Source: Ornithodoros turicata
Lineage: Eukaryota; Arthropoda; Arachnida; Ixodida; Argasidae
Direction: 5' to 3'
Assembly: GCF_037126465.1 (NCBI RefSeq)
Contig: NC_088201.1
Coordinates: 137,482,052-137,546,051, forward strand
DNA length: 64,000 nt
Positions 11,623 to 23,325 of the stretch are shown in pieces (within the stretch, counting starts at the first letter, position 1; every line of letters starts with the position of its first letter). Under the pieces are notes generated by a model. The model saw only the letters and a list, made by a program, of their open reading frames with translations. It did no database searches and was not told where the DNA came from. Position numbers and translations under genes: made by a program.

Positions 11623-14370
11623 GTGGGCAAGTCTCCACTACCAAATCATGCGTGGTTTGCGTACGAAGAGTTCGAGCTTTTTCTCAGCTGCGTGTGAGTG
11701 CGAATACGACATCATTTGTCTTTCTGAAACCTGGCTAAACGACTCTATCCCGAACAGCGCCTATTTTCCCGATTGCTATAGTGTGTACCGTTCAGATCGC
11801 GTTGTTCCTGGGAAAGCTACTGCACGTGGCGGTGGGTGCCTAATTACAGTGTTCAATGACTTTAAAGTTATACGTCGCCGCGACTTCGAGCAATACCCTG
11901 AGTCGGTATGGATAGAAATTCATCGCCTCAATGACCCCAACTTACTTGTGGGTGTCCACTACTTCCCAACATTGTTTAATCCGTCAGAACTGTCCCAGTA
12001 CCTTCTGTCCCTGGAGCCATTACTTGATAGAAACTGTGACATCTTGATGTTAGGTGATTTCAACCTACCTCATTTCAAAGCTCAACAACTTTCCCCTGCC
12101 GTCCCTCAACCATCTTACGGTTTAAACGGTGTAAACTGTCTTCGTGACTTTGCTGATTTCTTGTCGCCCTCCCAAGTTAACACTGTCCCCAACCATAGGG
12201 GACAATTCCTTGATCTTTGTTTCGTCCGCTCAGCCAATTTCACGTCTGTTAGGCCTGCTTCTCCGTTGATTCCGCCGGACAAATATCACCCCCATTTTCC
12301 AGTGTCCGTGCCTACTTCTTTCCGTAATCATCATGTAGCATCCGACATTTTCGATCTTCGTCGAGGTGATTACGTTGGTCTATGTCATCATCTCGCAGCT
12401 GCTAATTTTGAACCCGTATTCAATGCCACTGATGCTAACAGTGCTGCTGTTTTATTTACAGGTATTGTTCATTCAGGTATAAGTTCCTTTGTCCCCACTC
12501 GGACCATACATAATGTTCATAGATACCCTACTTGGTTCTCGAAGGAGACCAGATCTTACCTAAAGAGGAAAAAATTCCACCACCGGCAATTCAAAAAGCA
12601 CTCCATAACACATTACATACTATTTTCTCACTACCGGACACTCTTTAAACAGGCACCATCACGCGACTATGCTCATCGCATCAAATCCATTGAAATGGAT
12701 GTCAAGAGTAATCCTAAACAATTTTGGAAACATGTGCGTCTTCCTCAAAAAGAAAACAGTCTATACGATTTGAACACTAACGGTGGGGTATCTAACCCGA
12801 CCTCGATGTCTCAGCTCTTCGCTACCCATTCTTCTTCAGTATATAAACGCGGTAACGCACAGCCAATTGCGAATTCGAGCTCCGTGTCGAACATATCTTA
12901 TCACCTTCCTTGTATAGCGGTGTTCCACGAGGAGGTCATCGCAGCTATTCGGAAGCTAAAACCTACTTTGACCACATGGGTCGACAAAACTCCTGCAGTA
13001 TTCGTTAAAGCCTACGCTGACCTCCTTGCACGCGTCCTCCTTCATGTATTCAACCTGTCTCTACGTGACTCTGTGTTCCCCACCTGTTGGAAAACTTCGG
13101 TTGTCTTACCAGTCCACAAGTCCGGCGATCCTTTAAATGTGTCAACCTATCGTCTTGTCGGTCTACTGTGCGCGTTTTCAAAGGTGTTTGAGCAGATCGT
13201 ATATGATCGCACGTTTTCTTTTCTCAAGTTGCAGATGTGTGAGCAACAACATGGTTTCATGCCAGGCAGATCCACTGTCACCAATCTTGTATCGTTTATG
13301 TCTGTTGTGGCTCCTTGTGTCTCAGCACGAGGACAAGTAGATACAATTTATTTCGACATTTCAAAAGCATTTGACAAGATGGACCATACTATTTTACTTC
13401 ACAAACTTCATATGACTGGTCTCGGAAACGCCCTCATTGATTTCTTCCTTTGGTTTCTGAATAACAGATGCTGTGTCGTAAAGGTGCACGGTGCCTTTTC
13501 TTCTCCTTACTTTTCCTCTTCAGGTATTCCTCAAGGCTGAATTTTGGGGCCGCTCCTTTTCAATGTCTTTATTAATGACTTTGCTGGGCACATTCGTCAT
13601 TCTCATGTTCTTCAGTACGCCGATGACGTGAAGATATTTAAAGTTATCCACGACCCAAATGACGTTCATAAGCTACAAACTGACGTTTCTTCTGTGGGTG
13701 AATGGTGCTCTAAAAATGGGATGGCTGTTAATCCATTGAAGACGAAACATGTGGCTTACTCAAGAAAAACTAACATAACACGCAATACATACATATGTTC
13801 CGATGCCATCAAGCGTGTCGATGTACTGAAGGATTTGGGGTCGTTTTCGACTCCCAGATCTGCGTTTTCATGATCATGTCTCTTACGTACGCTCTTCAGA
13901 TCTCAAAATTCTTGGCTTGCTCACATATACATGCAAAATCTTTTCCACACACTCTGTATTTCTTCACCTGTATCATTCCTTAATTTTACCGCGACTGCAA
14001 TACGCGTCTCCGGTGTGGAACTCTCTTTCCTGCACTGACTCGTCGCGGATTGAATCTGCCCAGATAAAATTTCTACACATTGTACATAACGTATTTTTAA
14101 GAAAGAGCCCTCACTTTAGAATGTATGTCTATAGAAAGATAATGTCATTTCTTAACCTTGAACCACTCTCAACGGGACGCCGTTTTCATGATATTATGCT
14201 CTGTTATAACATATAAGATCTTACACGGTTTTCTCGATACACCATCTTTATTCCATCAGCTTCATATCGTCGTACCTGTCAATGTAACCAGACACACTAA
14301 TATATTGTACCTATCCCACCATATGCCTGCAAATCCGGTCGCACGTATTCAACAAATGACAAACGCAGTT
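11594..14370 (+). pseudogene. LINE copy H ORF2: endonuclease plus reverse transcriptase with one stop in block B
   Basis: The first open stretch (11594-13540, 648 codons) carries an APE-type endonuclease (ICLSETWLNDS, GGGCLI, LGDFNLPHF) and then RT blocks: KLKPTLTTWVDK, YRLVGLLCAFSKVFEQIV, FDISKAFDKMDH and SGIPQG. A TGA at 13538-13540 replaces the serine codon expected after PQG. The same frame then continues (13544-13873) with ILGPLLFNVFINDF and an intact YADD at 13616-13627. A later frameshift moves the C-terminal region to 13917-14216 and then to the frame of 14158-14370 (YKILHGFLDTPSLF). The product would reverse-transcribe LINE RNA at a nicked target. The single stop inside an otherwise well-kept RT suggests recent inactivation. 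Confidence 0.8.
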
Positions 14371-15179
14371 CACCCCACTCTTGATACGAGGGCTCTTGGG
14401 GGCACGGCATTGCTCACGGAAAGATGCACTCACTGTTTCTCGTCCTTCAGGCTCTGTTCGTCGCCTCTCGCCTATCTGATTCAACGTGCCCTACTTCAAC
14501 GTTCTTCCATCATGCAGCGCTTGGGGATTGCGTATTGTCGCCCAACGTGGGCATTACAACCATGACGTATCGGCTATCAACTACAATCACCGACTAGCAA
14601 CAGTGTACAGAGGCCTCAGCCCGTCCTCTTCAAAAAGATCACAGCAACTGGTTCCACTTGGGGCACGGCATTGCTCACGGAAAGATGCACTCACCGTTTA
14701 CCGTTCACCGCGACCAGCCGCGACAAAAATATGTAATCCAGAACCAATTAATTACTGCAACAAATGACCCGATTCGGTTGCAGATTTTTCTCTAAAAGGT
14801 ATCTACAGACGGTCCCAAAAGGGGTTGTACGCATTTTAATGCCGACGGGGCCCTCTTTATGTTAGCTTTTTTCACGAAACTGATTCGAATTTTTATTTAA
14901 ATAATGAGCGCCTCCCGCTCATTCACGCGGTGCGCATCTTGTAGGCGGTATTGGACAGGTACTTGTAAAAACAGAAAATTATTCGATTGGTGCACCGGTT
15001 CGCGAATTATTTAGCCCGGGGATTTAACTGAAACACCCGGTATATGTGTGTATATATTTGTAAGTGCTGTATTGTGTACGTGCGCGAATACCAAGGCTTT
15101 GGCTGTTCTTGGGCACGTTAATATAGATTATTATTATTATTATTATTATCATCATCATCATCATCGCCTATAGAAAGAT

Positions 15180-17205
15180 AGCAAGATAAAGTGTAGTGAA
15201 TGAAGCAAGATGAAACGATGCTCTACAAAGCGTCCAAATTCCGGTTGTCGTGCTGTAATCGGTGCCGGAATACAGAACTTTCGAGTTCTCCTGCTGCTTT
15301 GTGTTTCTTTGTGTGTGTGTGTGTGTGTGAAAAATCAAACTATAAATTTTATTGAATATTTTTTACTGCCAAGGCCTCATGAAATACGTCAACAGGAAAA
15401 ATCGCAAGATACGTAACTTTCGTAGTCATTGCAGGAAAAATACGGGAAAGTATGCGATTTTTCCAAAAGTCGCTACAATAGAGTGTAAAAGGCGCAATGC
15501 AGAGGTCGGAAGACAAGCCTGAATCCAAAGCAGTTTTATAGAACGAGCCTTCCTCTACAACGTATTAAAAATTCTGGAGGGTGTTTTTGCATATGTAACG
15601 GTTTCTTTCCTTCTTGTTTTTTTTTACTAAGGGGTATTACGGCCAGACTGACCCAGGCTGCATGATGCCCAAGATTCGCGGACAAAAACTTAAAGCGTGC
15701 TTCGTCTGCATTACACTCATAGACGCAATGCATAAGAAACGTATAATTTCATTTTGTCGGAAAACGTCGACACTTCTCACTGGTTCCACACTGGACCTCG
15801 TGAGATCTATATACAATAAATTATGCGGAAAAAGAATTATCCGTATATCTATAAAGTTTTTGTTCCCCCGACGTTTGAAATCTTACACATTGTACTCAAC
15901 GGGACATAGTAGAATTCGCTCCCCATCCTGATTTCAGTCTTATACACCAAAAGCTATCCGCTTTAGGTAATTTTCAACTGCACTTTCAGAATTAGGGAGA
16001 CCATGCGTGGAACCTAAAGTAAATGTCCTGGTTATGTAGCGAGCCAATTTTGTTCCCGGGGGCATGAACGTGCGACTAAAATGTGAGACATCGTACTTAA
16101 AGAGGGCTTAGCCTAACGACTCTTCCGCGTGCAGGAAAACCGACTGTGCGTTTGAGCACATGTAAATGGGAGGAGGAATGAAACTCGAAAGGAAGGGGAA
16201 TTATCAGAGTTCAGCGCGCGTTCTCCTCTGATAATCAGCACTGCAAGAAGGGTTTGATAAAAACATCTACAAAATAAAGGTGCCCTTTCACGGCCAAAGA
16301 GAAGAACATTTCTGGCGACTTCTGCTTTAAAAACAGAAAAGACACAGGAAAGACAACGCTGTAGATACTGCGTTCCCCTGAGGTTTGCGTTTTCGGAAAT
16401 CGAAGGTTCTCTTCTTCTTAGTATGAATATTTAAAACTATTTTTTGACATTGTGCTTATGGAGGTAAAAAGATGTACAAAAATTATTATGGCTGTAGTGA
16501 ACCGTTATTACTATGTGATATGTCCGCGGATGAATCCCTTTTAATCTTTACCTTGTCTGTGATTGTCTTAATGTTTACCTTGTTCGTATATAGTGTATGA
16601 TTATTTTTATGCTTTACACTTTTTCTTAATTTTTCCTTCTGGCCCCACGGGGAAGCTTGGTTGCCACCACTACGAAATTTGGTGAGTACCTTAATGGCTG
16701 TGAGCTCCTATATTTTGTCTAACGACGTTATATACCTCTACTTAGGAGAAGCGAACGCTAGGCAATTTTGCTTTTTCTTCTCTTCATGCGCACACTTGTC
16801 TCGGCGACAGCATGCTTAAATTGTGCATGGCCGAGCCGTTGCGCCTGCGCTGTCCGGCAGCGTCATTCACGAACAAAATAATGTAGACGCCATCTAAGTA
16901 GGACATGTGCCTCTATGTTCAACTCACTTAAGTGCATCGAATACAACAGCATGGGACCTGGCGCGTATAATTCTGTTATGTGAATGTTTCCTGAGTTCAA
17001 GCCGATTATGGCGACGTACCTGTGCAGAAACTTGACAGTACGAGTACATTGCCAGAAGCGCGCTTTTTGACCCTTCCTTTAACAAATACTCACAGGTATG
17101 CATCGTTCTGTACAACTGCCTGCTTATTTTAGCGGCATGTTTTCCGCGTGAAATAGTGCACCCTGGGCGACTTTTGCAAACACTGAGGTGGTGAACACTC
17201 ATGTT
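15180..17205. other. No supported gene
   Basis: A (GT)n tract lies at 15311-15329. The rest is AT-rich with short open frames only. No motif, tandem array or clear mobile element is recognisable, although the sequence between two transposon-rich blocks may be decayed repeat. Confidence 0.4.
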
Positions 17206-17406
17206 CAAATAACCGTGTATTCACACGAGCGTGTTTTCTGACGGCGCAGCGACTGAAGGAGCGAGAGGGGTAAATGATAAGGCGCTGAGGCTACGCCCTT
17301 TTGGAACGCCTACACAGATAGTGTTCCAATGTGCTGTCGGCTCAGATGCTGGGGAAGCCGGGGATTACGTTCGCGCTGCGGTTGAACGTTGCAGCATTAA
17401 TTTTAT

Positions 17407-17682
17407 GTGCACGGCGCATGGTACACAATGGACGAAAGAAAGCGAAAATTTGTGGCTCTTGCTTTTCTCATTGACGATAGTGAATGCTGCCACGAAAAGA
17501 AGCGGTTAAAGAAGCTATGGACGAATGAATGGTTGCTGAGGAAAGAGTACGGTCTGCAAAATAGCCTTCTACGGGAGCTACGACACGAGGACCCATTTGT
17601 CTACCGCAAGGTTTTGAGCATCGATGCGGCCACTTTTAAATACATTCTGCTCCGCATAGCAAAGCTCAAAAGGAGAGTATAG
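17407..17682 (+). pseudogene. PIF/Harbinger transposase N-terminal exon fragment
   Basis: The 91-codon frame ends with LWTNEWLLRKEYGLQNSLLRELRHEDPFVYRKVLSID and a FKYILLRI helix. This corresponds to the N-terminal block of HARBI1/ALP1-type nucleases (W-x-x-x-WL-x-R...LL-x-EL-x-x-ED...Y-x-x-x-L-R-M). No downstream exon with the catalytic aspartates follows before the inverted end, so this is a remnant. Splicing out at a GT just before 17682 is possible. Confidence 0.65.
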
Positions 17683-19149
17683 AGGCCAATATGCGGGTCA
17701 GTATACTAGCCAGTGATCGTCTTTCCGTAATCCGTCTGCAACAGGTTCGTTCGAATTATGTGCGCTTAAACATGCCTCTAAATGCATAAAACGTTCGTAA
17801 ACAAGAGTGAGCGGGAAAGAGTGTAGGAGAGAGTACTGTGAAAGCTGTGCGTCGTCGTTTTTTTACCGTGACTCCGCAGCAGTCTGACGGTGTTGAGTGT
17901 AGTGTAAAGCAGAGACGGCTGTGGCGTAAAGGTCGCACCTTTCGAACACAGTAAAAACAGCTTCACCGCATAGCAGGTTCTGCGCCAATCATTGCCGTGA
18001 ATGATATGGCTCTCACTTCTGATTGGAGGACAGAGTGGAGCGTACACCTTTTTGTGTCAATTGTGTGTGTGTCTCTGGTGGTCCCTCTGCTGTACGTTCC
18101 GCTAAAGCAAGAAACCTTGTCCTCTTTCTGCAGAAGGAAGGTCTTGCTCAACGGCCCATCTAATACTTTGCTCTCCCCGACGAACTCATGCACCCTCAAC
18201 GCATCTCGACCCTTCATCCTCTATCCTCCATCCGTCTTGCTTTTTTTTTTCAGCTAGCTTTGGTAGCTTCCAATTCCTGCGTTTCATTTGCCCCATTGCT
18301 TTAGACGTTGGACAGGCCATGTTTTTGTGTCTACTACTCATTCCCAGTGAAACGTTCATCGCGTATACCGGTGGCATAGCGAGGCAGAGTTCACACCCAC
18401 TCAAACAACCCTCATGATCTGTTTCTTTTCTTTTTCTCTTTTTTTTTTGGTGGGGGTACGTTACCGTCCCATTCATACATATAAAATTATGGAACAAAAC
18501 GAAATTCACGAATTGGCACTTTTTGCATATCGCGTTATATAGGAAGCTCCCCTAGTGACTAATTATGAAATAATGTCATGACAAAGCGAGACGCCATCAC
18601 GTAAGTGTTGCATCTTCAGCACTATAGCTTCGTCCAGGGATAAAGCACGTTACTCTAAAGCGCTGTGGCAGTTCTCAAACTGTGTGGCCGCGATGAATGG
18701 GAAACACGTAAGAATAGTGAAACCGCGGAAAACTGACTCCCTTTATTACAACTGATCGTTCTCGTTGGTGCTTGTCAGAACACGATGTATGAACACAGTG
18801 GCCTCCCGTGAATGCGCTGCATGACGTGATGATGACCCCGGGGTGCTGCCATGTAGGCTTGTGTAATGACAGCCCTAAAATATTATACCGTTACATGGTT
18901 AATTTATGATGCCAGACAACTATGAATATGCGTGACCCCACAGTGGCCGGCTTGGGGATAAAAATTTGCACCCCTTTGTCTTACCCGGCGTGCGATACTG
19001 CTCACACATTTGTCGTTTTTAAACCAAACTGCTAGCGTCCTGAGCCGATACCTTTTGGTTTGGAACGCGAATGCTGCCAACTCGTTATTATTAATTAACA
19101 GCAACTGATACAACGACTGCGCCGTGAATATGGGGACACAAAAAGTGTT

Positions 19150-19310
19150 TTGATGTACACATCTACCGTTGCTTCGACATCCGGATGTCTCTTTTCCATT
19201 TCAAGAGCGATTTTTTCCCACATGGCATGTTTCCTCGGTACATTTCGGTTTTGCTCATCGGCAAGCTTCCACAAGATCGGATGTTGCTCTACCTGGTGTA
19301 ATAGATAAAA
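19150..19310 (-). pseudogene. MADF/Myb-SANT-like DNA-binding exon of a Harbinger element
   Basis: Translated on the minus strand from about 19300, the sequence gives VEQHPILWKLADEQNRNVP, then RKHAMWEKIALEMEK. This fits the MADF pattern (V-x-x-x-P-x-LWD...R...AW-x-x-IA). PIF/Harbinger elements carry a second gene of this class that helps the transposase bind DNA and enter the nucleus. The surrounding exons were not found. Its position inside the inverted repeats, convergent with the transposase fragment, supports the assignment. Confidence 0.6.
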
Positions 19311-19772
19311 AATAATAGAGCTTGTAACATTGGCAACAGAGGGTGGCTTTCTTTTTCGCTCCGTCCTCCTTCTGCGCGTCAGTCGTCAGATTCTGTGCCC
19401 CGCGAACAAACTATCCGTGTGCTTCTTTCTGACGGACGGAGCTGCTGAGCGCAGTGATGTTGCACAAGGCTCTTTGATATCTCGCCAAAAATACAATAAA
19501 AACGTGCGCGCTTCATAGATTCTGCTGTGCGATAAGCTCCGCCCGCGACCGAATGGTTGGATGATTGCGTGATAATGCTGATACCTCCTTCTCTTCCTTC
19601 AGTCGCTGCGCAGTCAGAAAAGGCGCTCGTGTGAATACACGAGGGGATGTTGTACTTCGCCTTCGACAAAGTGCCGTCAATAGCCTAAGATAAGGTTGCC
19701 CCATAATTCCCATCATCATGGCGATATCCGATCACCTTTTCTTTCTTTTCTTTTTTTTTTTTTTTCTGTACA

Positions 19773-19850
19773 CCAGGGGTGCCGAACTTATTCGTGTCTC
19801 CGGGCCGCACTGAGGCATGGGGGAACTACGCGGGCCGCTTATGACTGCTT
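19773..19850. mobile_element. Possible hAT-like transposon end
   Basis: The string CCAGGGGTGCCGAACTTATT followed by CCGGGCCGCACTGAGG resembles the CAGGGGTG...GGGCCGC ends common to many animal hAT elements and their non-autonomous derivatives. It directly follows a T-rich run at 19738-19766. No partner end was found. Confidence 0.3.
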
Positions 19851-19859
19851 TGGGGTAGT

Positions 19860-20985
19860 CTACTTCCGACATAGATGCTGGAATTCACTCGGGAGATCAC
19901 CAATCCGACTGGTCCGTTTCTGGTAGCTTTGAAGGCACTAATATTACAAATCGGTCATGCAGGGTTTGCTCAGAAATTTGGTAGGAATGTACTTGTAATA
20001 CTAATCGAGTAAAGATCTGACGGACAGGTTTAGAGAGTCATCAGCAACGACATCGAAAGCAACACAGAGGCAGACAGGAAACGTCAAACGTTTTATCACA
20101 TGATTCGATGTTAAAATCACTTTTCATAAGTTTCCGCGCAACGCAGAACGAAGAAATCAAATGATTGTGAAACGTTTCCTTTTTTTTTTTGTGTGTGTGT
20201 GTGTGTGTATGTGTGTTGGAGTCCTTTTGATCAGGCAAACGGAAAGAGCCCCTGACATCGCATTTGTGAAATTCCCTCACGATACCTGTGTATAAATAAA
20301 CGCGCTAAATAAACGACTCTAACATGCTTCCAGTCACTTGTACGCTCGCACAATATCAGCAGTGAAATGGCACGGCGAAAATATTAGATAAACTACAGTG
20401 TGATTGTGATTGGCGGCATGTTTTGTGGCTGGGCTGTCTAGTTGTCGATGTGTAGCGCAAAGGGATCGCAATGTTGTATACCGTTCATAAACAACTTGAT
20501 CTTGTGGCGACACTTGTCTGATTCCTTCATAGCTCTAAATTATTGGGGTATTGTGGAAGGAGACAGTCGAGAGCGGTGTAGCAATGCAACACAGCCGATG
20601 TCGCACCTGCGGAAAGCATTCGCGCGGCTGCGTTCAGTGTGTTTTGCCCATACCAGCTCCGCGCATGCGCAGATGGCGCGTCTTGTTTGTGAACAGTAAA
20701 GTGGTCCATACATTTTGAACGAACGAAAAGATCACTTATTTCCGTGCGCGTCTGTGCTGCTGTCGGGCGGTAGTTCAAAACTTCAGGCGCCCTTTTTTTG
20801 AAACCTGGAAAAAAGAAAAAAAGAACTGAGGAACAGAATCACGGATAAGTGATTCGAAGACCCCCTTCACCCTCTACAACTCCGTCATTGACAGTTTTGC
20901 TATAGTCCCTGCAGTTAAAATGATCAACAATTAATTTCAAATAACCAATTCGTGTCAATGGAAAATTTTCAAGGTGCGGCGCACA
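19860..20985. other. No supported gene
   Basis: Apart from T-rich runs and a (GT)n tract at about 20190-20214, I see no motif. The minus-strand frame at 20839-21204 is a shadow of the retroelement that starts near 20990 on plus. Confidence 0.4.
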
Positions 20986-21337
20986 GAATGTATAGTTAGG
21001 TTTTCTCAGCAAGCGGCAAGAGAACGAAGAAGATGAAAAGGATCTAGCCTGGGCACTAATTCTAGAAGAAAAAACTCCCGGCTGATTTACAGAGGACATT
21101 AGAGAATGTAAAGGGCAACTGCTGAAGATAAAAGAAGAGCGCTTCCAGGGTGCAATGATTAGGAGTAGACAGACTGTGATAGAACGGGAAGAGACACCTG
21201 CCAAAGTTTTTTTAGTCTGGAACGAAAACGCGCCCGCGAGAAACAGGTCACGCAGAGTTCAAGAGAGGGAAATATCTTATCAGACGCTGACAGCATAGAA
21301 GATCATAGAAGAGGGTTTTATAGAAGAGTACGCCCAA

Positions 21338-22612
21338 TTGTTTAGCAAATTAGATGTCACTTCGGGTGGGAAAAATGACTTTCAAAGTGTCTTTTGTCAT
21401 ATCCCAGAATTAGACGAGGACCAAATAATTATAATGGATGAACCCATCACGGTACAGGAAGTGGAATGGGCGAATAAAAAATTTTCGACAAATAAAGCGC
21501 CTCGCATTGACGGTGTAGGGCAAATCTTCTACAAAAGTTTCATTCATGACATGGCGGTGATCGCATCGCAAGTGTTTGACGCATAGACGTAGACTGTTAC
21601 CACCTACAATGCGCAGAGCATTGACTGTGCTTGTTCCGAAAAAGGGTGAGACTGGCGCGATGAAGGAAATTAAGGACTACCGCCCGATTAGCCTCCTCAC
21701 AACAGACTATAAGATTTTGACCAAGATCCTTGCACGCTGTCTAGGAGCCAGTTTATGTCGAGTAATTGGAGAACACCAAGCTTACGGGATAAAGGGAAGG
21801 TCAATCACGAAGAACCTACACATAATGAGAACAGTCTCCGAACGGCAACGATGAGAGGGGATCCCCTTGCTGTGCTTCAGGTTGATCTCAGGCAAGCTTT
21901 CGATCGAGTGTCTCACCTGTACCTCTTTGCTCTGTTGACAAAGTGGAATGTTGGAGACTACTTACAACAATGGGTGCGCGTGTGTTACACAGACATTTCA
22001 ACTTGCCTTATTACCAATGGTAGAAGAACGCGTGAAATAGGCCTGGCTAGGTCAGTAAGGCAAGGATGTCCACTTTCGACAATACTCTTCGCTCTCTATT
22101 TGGAACCGCTCTGTAGGAATATTACAGAGGACAAAATCATTCGGGGATTTCAGAGTGAAGCGAGTGAAACAAAGTTGCTTGCTTACACTGACGATCTGGC
22201 GGTCATATGTGCGTCAAGAGACCAACTCCAAAAGGTTGTACTACACATCGAGGCCTTTAGAGCAGTGTCGTGGGCTGCGTTGAACCTCAAGAAGACGGAG
22301 GGGAGGCTTGGGACATGGGAACAGCACCCCAGAGACTTCTTGGGAGCGAAATGGAGCACACATATCAGGAGATATCTTGGACTGAGCTTCGTGGAAGATA
22401 GAGCCGCGGAAGACTCCTGGGAAACGAAACTACACAAGTTCCGGGGACAACTGACACCGTGGAACGGGCGGTCAATCTCCCTGATAAACAGCAGTTACAT
22501 CTGTAACACGTCGGTGTACTCGGCGCTTCTTTATTGTGCTCGTGCTTCGGCATGCCACCAGAATACAACAACAACAACAACAACAATAAATGAAGAAGTG
22601 ATGATGACATGA
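21338..22612 (+). pseudogene. Element E reverse transcriptase remnant
   Basis: The RT lies in three overlapping frames: 21338-21586 (KAPRIDGVGQIFYK), 21576-21854 (YRPISLLTTDYKILTKILA) and 21755-22612 (QVDLRQAFDRVSH, RSVRQGCPLSTILFALYLEPLC, LLAYTDDLAVI). The active-site box is YTDD instead of YADD. The last frame loses homology in an (AAC)n tract at 22566-22587. Collinearity with element C ORF2 is clear over the whole stretch. Confidence 0.75.
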
Positions 22613-22814
22613 ATACAACTAATCGTATTCACCGGACCTTCGCGACATTTATATGGAAGTCGCAGATGGAACGTATGAGCCGTACGAATCTCTTCTACAG
22701 GCTCGAAAAGGGTGGTCTATCACTGATAAACGTTTCAATCAAATTATTGGTGCACAGGTTTCTTTATTTCCGTGACCAACACGACCTAACCTTGAGAGTA
22801 GCTCTCCAGACGCA

Positions 22815-22974
22815 TGGTAATCCAGAAGATGTGGGTTCGAGTCCTACAGCTGGCTAACCCTTTCAGTGACTTTCATCCTTCTTCGTTCATTTCTTAGGCA
22901 ATTTGAGGCTTTGTATGTGTTTGTCCTATCTATGTTGTTCCAGCCTCAGAACATCAGTTCTCTCTTATTCAACA
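22815..22974 (+). mobile_element. tRNA-headed SINE, 5'-truncated copy
   Basis: The copy begins inside the anticodon arm (TGGTAATCCAGAAGATGTGGG) and continues through a B-box-like GGTTCGAGTCC, an acceptor-like AGCTGGCTA, then a non-tRNA body: CAGTGACTTTCATCC, GAGGCTTTGTATGTG, CCTCAGAACATCAGT. The same body recurs at 23170-23300 and in part at 60600-60655. It interrupts element E, so it inserted after that LINE. Confidence 0.65.
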
Positions 22975-23325
22975 GTTGCCGCTTGCGTCGTATGACTGTG
23001 TATATGAGTGAGCAAAAATGTAAGAGTGAAAGGAGGATGAGTGAGAGAGAGTGGCTGGTTTGTCCCTTCAGATGACGCGCCCTTCAAAGTCGCTGAGGAG
23101 GCGTGTTAGCTTAGCTCAATTGGTAGAGCCCTGGACTGGTAATCCAGAAGATGTGGGTTCGAGTCCTGTAGCTGGCTATCCTTTTCAGTGACTTTGATCT
23201 TTCTTCCTTCATTTCTTACGTAATTTGAGGCTTTGTATGTCTTTGTCCTTTCTATGTTGTTCCAGCCTCAGAACATCAGTTCTCTCTTGTTCAGCATTCC
23301 TGTTGTCTTGGGTAATCACGAGCAA
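22975..23325 (+). mobile_element. tRNA-headed SINE, full unit
   Basis: A leader of about 130 bp (GTTGCCGCTTGCGTCG to GAGGAGGC) precedes a tRNA-like head at about 23106-23182 and the same SINE body as the preceding copy. The head folds as a tRNA: acceptor GTTAGCT/AGCTGGC, D-arm GCTC..GAGC, anticodon stem CTGGA/TCCAG, loop CTGGTAA (GGT, threonine) and T-loop TTCGAGT. Pol III A and B boxes are conserved. A related copy with the same leader lies at about 50050-50345, which shows the leader belongs to the repeat. The head-body-head arrangement with the previous copy is tandem. Confidence 0.65.

Larger units (their letters stand above)
11076..15170 (+). mobile_element. CR1/Jockey-like LINE (copy H), nearly complete ORF2
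   Basis: A second copy of the same family type as copy G sits head-to-tail directly after the G tail. It contains the C-terminal part of ORF1 (11089-11622), ORF2 (11594 to about 14370) and a 3' region ending with GGCTGTTCTTGGGCAC and a TTA/TCA trinucleotide tail at about 15128-15166. The end is closely parallel to copy G (GGCCTTGGGCCGATCTTGAGCAC then ATT repeats). It is probably 5'-truncated at the ATT junction, since ORF1 lacks an N-terminal part. A 37-40 bp direct repeat at 14394-14434 and 14657-14694 shows a further rearrangement in the 3' part, and TGAAACACCC near 15030 suggests a small DNA-transposon fragment. Confidence 0.8.
17214..19641. mobile_element. Decayed PIF/Harbinger-type transposon with inverted ends
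   Basis: The left end at 17214-17260 (CGTGTATTCACACGAGCG...) is repeated inverted at 19595-19641 with only about three mismatches over 47 bp. Between them lie a PIF/Harbinger-like transposase N-terminal exon on plus (17407-17682) and a MADF/Myb-like exon on minus (about 19150-19310). This convergent two-gene layout is typical of PIF/Harbinger. The catalytic DDE exons are not recognisable, so the copy is internally decayed or replaced. I could not define a 3-bp TWA target duplication, so the exact ends are provisional. Confidence 0.6.

Noticed and set aside
23106..23182. Functional tRNA-Thr gene
   Set aside because: The tRNA-like head is followed by a repeated non-tRNA body and occurs in several copies, one truncated in the anticodon. 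It is a SINE head.
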